Shown piece by piece: positions 1-6,325 of a stretch of 12,074 bases of DNA. Under the pieces are notes generated by a model that made no database searches, had not been told where the DNA came from, and worked only from the letters and a program-made list of their open reading frames with translations. Source of the stretch: DAOQAU01 sp035354275 (lineage in GTDB: Bacteria; Cyanobacteriota; Vampirovibrionia; Gastranaerophilales; Gastranaerophilaceae). Every line of letters begins with the position of its first letter. Within the stretch, counting starts at the first letter, position 1. The position numbers and the translations under genes were made by a program. The DNA is taken from contig DAOQAU010000050.1 in NCBI GenBank assembly GCA_035354275.1, positions 1-12,074 of the forward strand. Reading direction: 5' to 3'.

Positions 1-788
1 CCTACGCTTTGTTGATTCCTCGAAAACATCCTGAAAGTCTGATCATAGGCATATTTTAAAGCTACAGAAGAATTATTATTAATATTGAGTCGAGAACAGA
101 TATCCCCGTAGAAATCATCTAATAATTTCTTAAAATTAAGAGCATTGTTTTGATTATCTCTATCAGAAATTAGTACATCAAGATTCCTGTTATATATTTC
201 TGCCCAAGATAAATTAGAAGAAACTAATGTATCAAGATTCCAAGAAGCAGAAGTTGCTTGTTTTGTACTATTAGCAGCATCAATGAATTCATTGCTTAAT
301 AATTCTAATACAGACATGCTTGTATTTGTTGTCGAATCATTTGCAGGATTAAAGTTTTCTATATAAGCATTTGCAGTGGATGCATTTATACTCATTATAG
401 CTTGTAAAAACTCAGATTGAGTTTTGGTGATCGCACTGCCTGCACCACTATTTGTTCCTGCGGCTATGCCCAGTTTTGTACAATAATCATCAGACAAAAT
501 AACTCTGCCCGAAGTATCTGTAAGCAAGAATTGCTGACCGAGCCCGCCTGTAGGAGTCATGAATTTACTGTAATTTAAGGACATGGTGTCAACATCAAGA
601 TTGCCGTTTGCTTGCCACGAAGTTTTATAAACAGCAGAATCCAAAGCCCTGTTATGTTCTCTGGTAATTTTTTGCGTTGCTCTTGTCAAGGCTAAACGTC
701 TCATAGTAGTGTCTTGCATTCCTTTTTGGATATCGTTTTGCCTACTTGTCAAAAAAAGTAATCTGCATTGTGATGCTGCCAATCCCAT
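1..788 (-). CDS. Hypothetical protein of the MGLAASQ type, 3' end beyond the window
   Basis: Reading leftward from the ATG at 788, the frame stays open for 262 codons to the window edge, so the C-terminus is missing. The start is set by AAGGA eight bases upstream. The protein begins MGLAASQCRLLFLTSRQNDI and continues with a helical, Arg/Gln/Thr-rich stretch to about residue 60. A more polar Asn/Ser/Thr-rich part follows, containing FLLTDTSGRVILSDDY near residues 88-103. No signal peptide or membrane segment is visible. From memory, proteins starting MGLAASQ with this helical N-terminus and an LTDxxGRV-like segment recur as multicopy hypothetical proteins in gut Melainabacteria. The heptad-like N-terminus loosely resembles flagellin or hook-type filament proteins, but I see no motif proving that. 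Function unknown. The gene is real because of the long open frame and good start. Confidence 0.8.
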   Translation of the reverse strand, partial: MGLAASQCRLLFLTSRQNDIQKGMQDTTMRRLALTRATQKITREHNRALDSAVYKTSWQANGNLDVDTMSLNYSKFMTPTGGLGQQFLLTDTSGRVILSDDYCTKLGIAAGTNSGAGSAITKTQSEFLQAIMSINASTANAYIENFNPANDSTTNTSMSVLELLSNEFIDAANSTKQATSASWNLDTLVSSNLSWAEIYNRNLDVLISDRDNQNNALNFKKLLDDFYGDICSRLNINNNSSVALKYAYDQTFRMFSRNQQSV

Positions 789-884
789 TGTTTTGTTCCT
801 TTTTCCCTAATTAAAGTATTTTCTCGACCTTTAAATCCTTTTTCCTACATCATCTATCGACATATTTTTTAAATAACTTTATTA

Positions 885-893
885 TTTATAACA
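885..893 (-). promoter_or_regulatory. Possible extended -10 promoter for the leftmost gene
   Basis: On the minus strand the sequence reads TGTTATAAA, an extended -10 (TGn) with a near-consensus hexamer. There is no good -35 at 16-18 bp. Transcription would start near 878 and leave a leader of about 90 nt before the ATG at 788. This is suggested mainly because the other promoters here use the same TGn form; it is weak on its own. Confidence 0.35.
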
Positions 894-943
894 GGTTTGT
901 TACAAATTTTAACAAATATTTGAAAATACATTAACTACCCCTC

Positions 944-972
944 TTGAAAAAAATACAATCATTTGTTATAAT
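944..972 (+). promoter_or_regulatory. Strong sigma70-type promoter with extended -10
   Basis: TTGAAA at 944-949 and TATAAT at 967-972 are separated by exactly 17 bp, and TG lies one base before the -10 box (964-965). This is the best promoter in the window. The predicted start is near 979, giving a leader of about 37 nt with a Shine-Dalgarno AGGTGA just before the ATG at 1016. The TTG of the -35 box is in frame with the downstream gene and could be misread as its start codon. Confidence 0.85.
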
Positions 973-1015
973 GTGTGAGTTATATGTTTTCTTTTTAGAA
1001 TATTCAGGTGAAGCT

Positions 1016-1258
1016 ATGATTACACAAGTCAGTGGTCTTGATTCTGTTAGTGTTGCAAAAGATCCGCGAAGAAAGGCTCAGAGCATCAAATTTAAGCATC
1101 CTTGCTCCAATATCTCTTACAAAAGCGGGGAGTACAGAGATGTTTATACGCATCAAAAAAATGAGGCACTTTTGACAAGTATATCAATTGTTGCGGGTTC
1201 TACTTTATTTATTCTGGGTTCTTTTCTTTTCATGGCACTAAAAAAAGTTAAGCCCTAA
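1016..1258 (+). CDS. Small protein with one C-terminal membrane segment
   Basis: This is an 80-residue protein of no recognised family. I chose the ATG at 1016 because AGGTGA lies four to five bases upstream. The longer reading from the TTG at 944 would start inside the promoter, upstream of the transcript. Residues 1-50 are polar and basic (DPRRK at 16-20), with a single Cys at 30. Residues 51-75 form one hydrophobic helix rich in Ile, Leu, Phe and Gly, followed by the basic tail KKVKP. With no signal peptide and the helix at the extreme C-terminus, it looks tail-anchored or single-pass. A strong dedicated promoter and a convergent downstream neighbour make it a monocistronic gene. The helix supports a real protein; function unknown. 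Confidence 0.65.
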   Translation: MITQVSGLDSVSVAKDPRRKAQSIKFKHPCSNISYKSGEYRDVYTHQKNEALLTSISIVAGSTLFILGSFLFMALKKVKP

Positions 1259-1290
1259 ACATTGGTTCTCTTAATTTGTTAGTCGAAATT

Positions 1291-2718
1291 TTAAGCCGAA
1301 TGTATTTGTGTGCCTAAATTTTGTGTCTTCATTTCTTTATAGGCATTAAGCCCTTCTTTCCAATTATCCACAAATTGCATGTCTTTTTCTGCAACTTCTT
1401 GAGGAAGTCCTGCGTGGTGAATTTTTGGTATTAAATAATCTTCCGAGTATTCAATTTGTTTGGGGTAATTGTCATCGGTATCGTTGCATACAAAAATAAG
1501 CTTTCCGTCTTTGCCTTGTTTTGTGCCTATAATAGTAATTTCGTGACCGTTTATAATAACATTATTTTCATCTGTTTGAGTGTATCCGATAATAACATTT
1601 TCGCCCATGTTTAGAGTTTCAAGAATGTGTTTTTTTATGGTTGCAAAATCTGTTTCGTATCCTGTTAATTTTGCATTTTCATCCACAGTCTGATACGTGA
1701 CCGAAATTTTGTTTTTGTCTTCAACGACTGATTCTGTAAAGGTTTTTTCAAATTCAATTAAGCCTTTGTCATTTTGGTTAAATTTACCTGCACGAACATC
1801 TGTGAGCGAATCGTAAGATTGCTGTGAGCCGACATTCATAAAAGTTGATTGCATAAGCACATCTACCAAAGAACGTTCCAGCGGGTCTTTGTGCGAATTT
1901 TGAATTTGAGCTCTTGTAATTGCACTTTTATCGGGTGCAAGAGTTAATTTTGCAGTTTTAAAGTCGTTAGCTTCATACGGAACTTCAAAAGCGTTTAAAA
2001 GCCAAATAGCATCAAGCGGGGTATTTGCAAGTTTGTCAAGATGAATTGTTTTTTCTACCGAAAGTTTCGGAGAAGACAAGCTTTGCGCAAATCTTGCAAA
2101 TTCGGCGGGCATTTGTTTTGCAAGATTAAATTCAATACTTGCCGAAACACATGCCCCTGAGTGTTCTACATTTATTGTTTGTTCGTTTATTGGGTCTTTT
2201 GTGTTTTGAATATTCATTGCTCTTTGAATTAAATTTGTAGGAAGGGTATTATTTTTGCCTATTTCCAGTATTTTAGGTACATATTCTTTAGGTATGTCGC
2301 CGAAATTTTGTGTTATAACAAAAGGATCGGCAATTGTGTTTACTGTTTCTTTTAAAACAACAGCAGCATCAAGCCCTTGTGCTCTTGGCTCTGTGATTAT
2401 TTTGTAAAGGTTATCCAGTGTTGTTGATTTGTCGTTTGAATTTGAATTGAGTAATTTGCCTGTTTTTAAAAGTATTTCAAGGGTTTTTCTTTCAGCTTTT
2501 GGAAGCGCGTTACTTACTGCCGAATATTTTTCTTTTTCTTCTTTGTTTACAATCTCTGTTCTTATGCCGGCGGTTTCGGCAGCACTAAAAGATATAGGGT
2601 TTTTAGCCGTTGGAATAACAACCCCTAAAGTTTTGGCGGGGGGCTTTCCTGAAATCACAGTCACTGCTGATTTTAAAGGATTTGTATTATAACTATTGAT
2701 ATTGTTTATTGAATACAC
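1291..2718 (-). CDS. Unknown 475-residue protein with a papain/C39-like Cys-His-Asn pattern
   Basis: Starts at GTG 2718, with GAGGT six to seven bases upstream (minus strand). No signal peptide. Residues 1-45 are low complexity and Asn/Ser-rich (YSINNINSYNTNP) and end in NPISFSAA. Residues 55-170 look helical. In the C-terminal half, SGACVSASIEF puts Cys190 at the start of a hydrophobic helix. NGHEITIIGTK places His392 in a beta strand, and VCNDTDDN puts Asn412/Asp413 about 20 residues later. In papain-like and C39-type peptidases the catalytic Cys sits on a helix, and His in a GH-hydrophobic strand is followed by Asn/Asp in the next strand, so the order and context fit. The roughly 200 residues between Cys and His are more than usual, and I cannot name a family. 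It stands alone: a divergent gene precedes it and a convergent gene follows. Peptidase or transglutaminase-like activity is inference. Confidence 0.75.
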   Translation of the reverse strand: MYSINNINSYNTNPLKSAVTVISGKPPAKTLGVVIPTAKNPISFSAAETAGIRTEIVNKEEKEKYSAVSNALPKAERKTLEILLKTGKLLNSNSNDKSTTLDNLYKIITEPRAQGLDAAVVLKETVNTIADPFVITQNFGDIPKEYVPKILEIGKNNTLPTNLIQRAMNIQNTKDPINEQTINVEHSGACVSASIEFNLAKQMPAEFARFAQSLSSPKLSVEKTIHLDKLANTPLDAIWLLNAFEVPYEANDFKTAKLTLAPDKSAITRAQIQNSHKDPLERSLVDVLMQSTFMNVGSQQSYDSLTDVRAGKFNQNDKGLIEFEKTFTESVVEDKNKISVTYQTVDENAKLTGYETDFATIKKHILETLNMGENVIIGYTQTDENNVIINGHEITIIGTKQGKDGKLIFVCNDTDDNYPKQIEYSEDYLIPKIHHAGLPQEVAEKDMQFVDNWKEGLNAYKEMKTQNLGTQIHSA

Positions 2719-2788
2719 AATTTACCTCATACCGAAAAAGGATTTTTGGTTTTGACTTGTGTAAGGACACATTTACCCCCACATATAT

Positions 2789-2794
2789 ATTATA
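2789..2794 (-). promoter_or_regulatory. Possible -10 box for the 475-residue protein gene
   Basis: On the minus strand this is TATAAT, preceded by a T-rich stretch but without TGn or a convincing -35 (CAAATT at 17 bp). Transcription would start near 2782, giving a leader of about 64 nt before the GTG at 2718. This intergenic stretch is so A+T-rich that chance matches are likely. Confidence 0.35.
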
Positions 2795-2823
2795 AAAACA
2801 AAAACTTTTAAAATTTGCCTTTT

Positions 2824-2832
2824 TGGTATATA
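2824..2832 (+). promoter_or_regulatory. Possible extended -10 promoter for the TOPRIM gene
   Basis: TGGTATATA is an extended -10 element (TGn plus a near-consensus hexamer). The -35 position at 17 bp (ACTTTT) is poor. The predicted start near 2839 lies just before the purine-rich ribosome site AAGAAAGG (2840-2847). This supports translation starting at the TTG at 2859 rather than at the in-frame TTG at 2823, which would be upstream of the transcript. Confidence 0.4.
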
Positions 2833-2858
2833 TTTTCTTAAGAAAGGTTACAAAAATT

Positions 2859-3839
2859 TTGAAAGAAAAAATAAAAATTAAACCGCTTACAAAATCCCAG
2901 ATAATTATATCTCTTGACAGGCTTACGAGGTTTAAGCCGACTGAAGAAAAATATTTGAGAGTTTTTAAAGATATTGTCCTTTCTTGCTTAATTAAACCCA
3001 AATATAATAAAAAACAGCTTGATGCAATGCCTTATGAAACACTTAAGGGTTTAGCGGAGCAGATTTTTAATTCGTCTGTTTCTTCACATAGTAAAAATCC
3101 GCTTACGATTAATAAAAAACTTTTTGATTATGAAGAAAATATATTTTCTTTGAATGAAAATGTAATGACTTTGCTGGAAAATAAAATTGACTATAATTGT
3201 GCAATTAATATGATTGAAGGTGAAAAATTACCGCCTAATTTAATCTGGCTCAAATCACTTTGCAAAAATACAAATCAAAAAAAATACAGAGCAGAATATG
3301 CAATAAAATTTCCTATAGAAAAAGTTGTTATAACAGAGGGGATTACAGAAGAAATTTTGTTGCCGAATTTTGCAAAACTGTGCGGATATGATTTTGACAA
3401 ATACGGTGTTTATCTGATTTCTGCCGGAGGAAAAAATCAGGTTGTAAAACTTTTTTATTCACTTTGCGAGAATTTAAAATTGCCTGTTTTTATACTTTTA
3501 GACAGTGACGCAAAATCAAATTTTACTCAAATTTGTCCAAAATTGAGAAAAATCGATAAAGTTTATATTATTCCAAAAGGAGAATTTGAAGATATTTTGC
3601 CAATTTCTCTTGTCAAAAAAACTTTGAACAATTATCTTAAAAATTTTTCTTCGATTGATTTAAAAGATTTGAAGCAGAACAAACCCATGACAAAGATTTT
3701 GGAAGAAATTTTTAAACAAAAAGGTTTCGGAGAATTTAAAAAAGCCGAATTCGCACAGATGGTAAAAGAAAATATTTCGGGCAAAATTGCTTTAAGCAAA
3801 GATATTTTAAACATAGTCGAACAGATAAAGAATATTTAA
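2859..3839 (+). CDS. OLD-type TOPRIM domain protein without an ATPase
   Basis: 326 residues from TTG 2859, chosen because AAGAAAGG lies 11 bases upstream and a possible promoter covers the alternative TTG at 2823. Residues 156-248 carry the TOPRIM hallmarks. A strand ending in Glu (VVITEGITEE, Glu160 and Glu164) is followed by LISAGGKNQV. Next come a strand with DSD (ILLDSDA, residues 215-217) and then KGEFEDILP (240-248). These match the TOPRIM domain of OLD-family nucleases (COG3593-like), where the acidic residues bind metal for DNA cleavage. In OLD proteins an N-terminal ABC-type ATPase precedes it. Here the first 150 residues are Lys/Leu-rich and show no Walker A motif. The gene is single, bounded by a divergent gene and a convergent operon. 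Nucleic-acid cleavage or a DNA-repair role is plausible; a defence role is not supported because there is no partner gene. Confidence 0.75.
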   Translation: MKEKIKIKPLTKSQIIISLDRLTRFKPTEEKYLRVFKDIVLSCLIKPKYNKKQLDAMPYETLKGLAEQIFNSSVSSHSKNPLTINKKLFDYEENIFSLNENVMTLLENKIDYNCAINMIEGEKLPPNLIWLKSLCKNTNQKKYRAEYAIKFPIEKVVITEGITEEILLPNFAKLCGYDFDKYGVYLISAGGKNQVVKLFYSLCENLKLPVFILLDSDAKSNFTQICPKLRKIDKVYIIPKGEFEDILPISLVKKTLNNYLKNFSSIDLKDLKQNKPMTKILEEIFKQKGFGEFKKAEFAQMVKENISGKIALSKDILNIVEQIKNI

Positions 3840-4393
3840 TAATTTTGGGTAATTTGGTTTAAGTAATCTTTTACTGCACTTGTAATTATCAGCTTAGGCT
3901 CTCTTGAGCAAAATTCGTCAAGCTTGATTATACCTTGCTTTTTTTGTCCTTTTTCTATGTAAATAAGACCTATCATCAAAGTGTTAAAGGATGTTTTGGG
4001 TTTGTTTAAGTAGGTTTTAAGCTGGTAATCAAGGCATTTTTGGGCTTGAAAACATTTAACAAGGTTTTGATAGTAAACAAAATTCAGCGGATATATCTTT
4101 ATTGCTCTTTGGAAACAATCCTGAGCCCATTTTGATTGATTTATCATCATATAAGCTTCGCCAAGATTGTTATAATAAACCGCACTTGCCTGTGAATTAG
4201 GGTTTAAACTTATTGCAATTTTATATTCCTGAATGGCGGCAAAATAATTTTGTTCGCTCATGTATGCCGCACCCAGATTGTTGTGCATAGAAGCATTTTT
4301 TTGGGCATCAATTACATAAATATCAGAGCGTTGAGCTCCCGAAAAAATCAAGGATATCAACAACAAACTAAAAATTAAAAAAGATTTTTTCAT
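3836..4393 (-). CDS. Small exported TPR protein
   Basis: 185 residues. The N-terminus MKKSFLIFSLLLISLIFSGA is a typical signal peptide, with likely cleavage near residue 20, so the mature protein should lie outside the inner membrane. There is no lipobox Cys. Tetratricopeptide repeats are clear at about 36-67 (NNLGAAYMSEQNYFAAIQEY, then ISLNPNS) and 72-105 (NNLGEAYMMINQSKWAQDCF, then IKIYPLN). A degenerate third lies near 138-167. TPRs form helical scaffolds for protein binding. It is the last gene of a four-gene operon, and its ATG overlaps the stop of the metallo-beta-lactamase-fold gene (ATGA, 4390-4393). There is no strong Shine-Dalgarno, so translational coupling is likely. Its 3' end overlaps the convergent TOPRIM gene by a few bases. 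The partner protein is unknown; the other exported TPR protein of the same operon is a natural candidate. Confidence 0.85.
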   Translation of the reverse strand: MKKSFLIFSLLLISLIFSGAQRSDIYVIDAQKNASMHNNLGAAYMSEQNYFAAIQEYKIAISLNPNSQASAVYYNNLGEAYMMINQSKWAQDCFQRAIKIYPLNFVYYQNLVKCFQAQKCLDYQLKTYLNKPKTSFNTLMIGLIYIEKGQKKQGIIKLDEFCSREPKLIITSAVKDYLNQITQNY

Positions 4394-5331
4394 AGTAAAT
4401 CTATTTCAAGTCCTTCGTATGCTAAAAATGCGCTGTCTGAAATTCCTTCATAGTGGGAAGATATTTCCGTTAATTTTTCATCCGAATAAGTCGGGTCAAA
4501 ATGATAGAAAGCTAATTTTTTAGCGTTCGATTGTTTTTGGCAGTCAAGAGCCATGTCAAAAGTTGAATGGCCATAGCCTTGTTTTGGGGCGAAAGGATCT
4601 AAGTAATCTTCCGTTGTGTATTGTGCATCGTGGATTAACAAATCGCAATTCCTTGCAAACATTGAAAGCTTTTTATCTCCGCCAAGATAACTTTCTTTGT
4701 CGGTTGCATATACCAGCGTTTTGTCTTTGTAAGCGATTTTATAGACCATAACTCCTTCTTGAGGATGTGCGTAAGATTTATAACAAGAAATTATTATTTC
4801 ATCGTTTTTTGGTTTTAAATCGGCTCTAAAGGTTATTTTTTCAACTTTAATTTCATCTTTATCAATTATTATGACTTGATTTTCATTTAAATCAAAAATG
4901 TTTAAATTAGCCGCAATGTCGCCTAAATCAAGTGGAAAAGACTTTGTAAAAAGAAGTTGTGACAGTTCTTCGGCAAGATTTTGGCTATAATCTACCGCAC
5001 CAAAGATATTTAAGGTAGTGCTTGAAAGATGAGAAGGTCTGAAAAATGTAAAACCTTGAATGTGGTCTTGATGAATGTGCGATAATAGCAATATGGCATT
5101 AACCGGTTGTCTGTCATATATTGAATTTCCTGACATTATGTGTTCTTGCATCAGTAAATTGCCCAATTCTATTAACCCTGTTCCCGCATCGAGAATTATT
5201 AATTTACCTCCGACGTTAACTTCAACGCAGGAAGTGTTTCCTCCGTATTTAAGGTAGTCATTATTTGCTATTGGATAGCTTCCTCTTACCCCTCTGAATT
5301 TGACTTTGAATTCGTTTTTTGTGTTTCTCAT
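4390..5331 (-). CDS. Metallo-beta-lactamase-fold hydrolase, cyclic-phosphodiesterase-like
   Basis: 313 residues from ATG 5331, which has AAGGATG ideally placed upstream. The in-frame TTG at 5355 lacks a ribosome site and would overlap the previous gene. The N-terminus (FRGVRGSYP, then YGGNTSCVEV and LIILDAGTG) is typical of MBL-fold proteins near COG1235, the phosphoribosyl cyclic phosphodiesterase group. Metal ligands are visible: SHIHQDH at 84-90, the HDAQYT segment at 234-239, GHST at 254-257 and YHFDP at 276-280. ATDKE at 209-213 is the usual Asp strand. The active site therefore looks complete with two metals, and a phosphodiester is the most likely substrate class, though the exact substrate is unknown. 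There is no signal peptide, so it is cytoplasmic, unlike its three operon partners. It follows the metallophosphoesterase gene after 10 nt and overlaps the next TPR gene. Confidence 0.88.
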   Translation of the reverse strand: MRNTKNEFKVKFRGVRGSYPIANNDYLKYGGNTSCVEVNVGGKLIILDAGTGLIELGNLLMQEHIMSGNSIYDRQPVNAILLLSHIHQDHIQGFTFFRPSHLSSTTLNIFGAVDYSQNLAEELSQLLFTKSFPLDLGDIAANLNIFDLNENQVIIIDKDEIKVEKITFRADLKPKNDEIIISCYKSYAHPQEGVMVYKIAYKDKTLVYATDKESYLGGDKKLSMFARNCDLLIHDAQYTTEDYLDPFAPKQGYGHSTFDMALDCQKQSNAKKLAFYHFDPTYSDEKLTEISSHYEGISDSAFLAYEGLEIDLL

Positions 5332-5341
5332 TTTTTCATCC

Positions 5342-6325
5342 TTATTTTTTTTCAATAATAAAAGTGGAATTGCGATCTTCGTCTGCTCCGTAATATTTAT
5401 TTGCGCCGAAAATCATCATTTTAGCACGCTTTTGAACATCTTTATATCGCGTTTCTTTTAAGTAAATATCAAATATAACTTTGTTTTTTTGTTTGTGTAT
5501 CCTCACCAGTCGAAAAGCATTCGGATAAGACACAAGAGAAGGGGTACTGACGTGAAGCACATTGTCTTTTTGAGTTATTTTTGTAGCATGATAGTGCCCT
5601 GAGAATATTGCAATAGGGTTTTTATATTTTTCTATAATTGCAAGGGTCTCATCGGTATTTAATATCCTGTGGTTAGGGCTGTTAAGCGGTTCGACAAGCG
5701 GCATGTGCAAAAAGATTAAAACAGTGTCTTTTTTTGATTTTGAAAGCTCTTTGTCAAGCCATCTAAGCTGCTCTTCGTTTATTTGTCCGTTGGCTGTGAT
5801 TCTATCATCAATAATACAGTCAAGGGCTATAACTTTATATCCTTTTTTAGGTGAAAAACTGTAATACTGTTTTGAAAAAATGAAATTCTTGTTATGGGAT
5901 TTTAAAATATCCAGATAAAGCTGTTTTGAAAGGTATCCGCCAATTGATATGTCGTGATTTCCAAATACCGCATACCATGGACATTTGAGCTTGTTTGCAT
6001 AAGGCAAAAATTGCATTAACTGTTTTTCGTAAGCGGTGTTAATCATATCGCCTGTGAACATTACAAAATCAACATTTGGGGTTTCGTTTACCTGATTTAT
6101 CGCATCTTCCAAAACCTCGCCTGATTCAGCCAAAAGCCTGTAAGAAGTGTTGGTTTTGGCGGTTGAAAAGTGCGCGTCGCTTATTTGCACAAAAGAAAGA
6201 TTGTCGGCAGATGCCATAACCTGCAAGCCGCAAAATATTACCGCGGCAAGAAAAACTACAAACAAGCTGTTTGTCAGTTTCTTAAAAAAGCTTTCCTTTT
6301 TTCTTTTTCTGTTTTTTCTTTTCAT
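5342..6325 (-). CDS. Exported calcineurin-like metallophosphoesterase
   Basis: 327 residues. A very basic start (MKRKNRKRKKESFFKK) and a hydrophobic stretch at about 21-38 end in ASA-DN, which fits signal-peptidase cleavage after residue 40, so the enzyme is probably exported. An uncleaved anchor is possible. All metallophosphoesterase motifs are present in order: D50-A-H52, GD at 92-93, GNHD at 122-125, H207 (FLHMP) and GHYH at 243-246. The spacing resembles the class III phosphodiesterase/Icc-like group, which binds two metals. Substrate not predictable: cyclic nucleotide, nucleotide or phospholipid head group. It is the second gene of the operon. Its ATG overlaps the stop of the TPR gene (ATGA at 6322-6325), with only a weak ribosome site, so coupled translation is likely. 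Confidence 0.9.
   Translation of the reverse strand: MKRKNRKRKKESFFKKLTNSLFVVFLAAVIFCGLQVMASADNLSFVQISDAHFSTAKTNTSYRLLAESGEVLEDAINQVNETPNVDFVMFTGDMINTAYEKQLMQFLPYANKLKCPWYAVFGNHDISIGGYLSKQLYLDILKSHNKNFIFSKQYYSFSPKKGYKVIALDCIIDDRITANGQINEEQLRWLDKELSKSKKDTVLIFLHMPLVEPLNSPNHRILNTDETLAIIEKYKNPIAIFSGHYHATKITQKDNVLHVSTPSLVSYPNAFRLVRIHKQKNKVIFDIYLKETRYKDVQKRAKMMIFGANKYYGADEDRNSTFIIEKK

Noticed and set aside
1244..1258. Possible terminator for the 475-residue gene: GTTTAGGGCTTAAC followed by a T-run on the minus strand
   Set aside because: The palindrome has a mismatch and no room for a loop, so no stable hairpin can form.
2732..2771. Small stems (TGTGT/ACACA and a bulged CCAAAAA/TTTTTCGG) in the leader of the 475-residue gene
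   Set aside because: They are short or bulged and match no known riboswitch or leader; expected by chance in such A+T-rich sequence.
2693..3001. Minus-strand open frame over the start of the TOPRIM gene
   Set aside because: It is antisense to the TOPRIM coding sequence and overlaps the start of the 475-residue gene; composition is Phe/Lys-rich noise.
2859..3839. Defence island (Gabija- or OLD-type) around the TOPRIM protein
   Set aside because: No ATPase, helicase or other defence gene is adjacent, and the neighbours are an unrelated single gene and an envelope-type operon.
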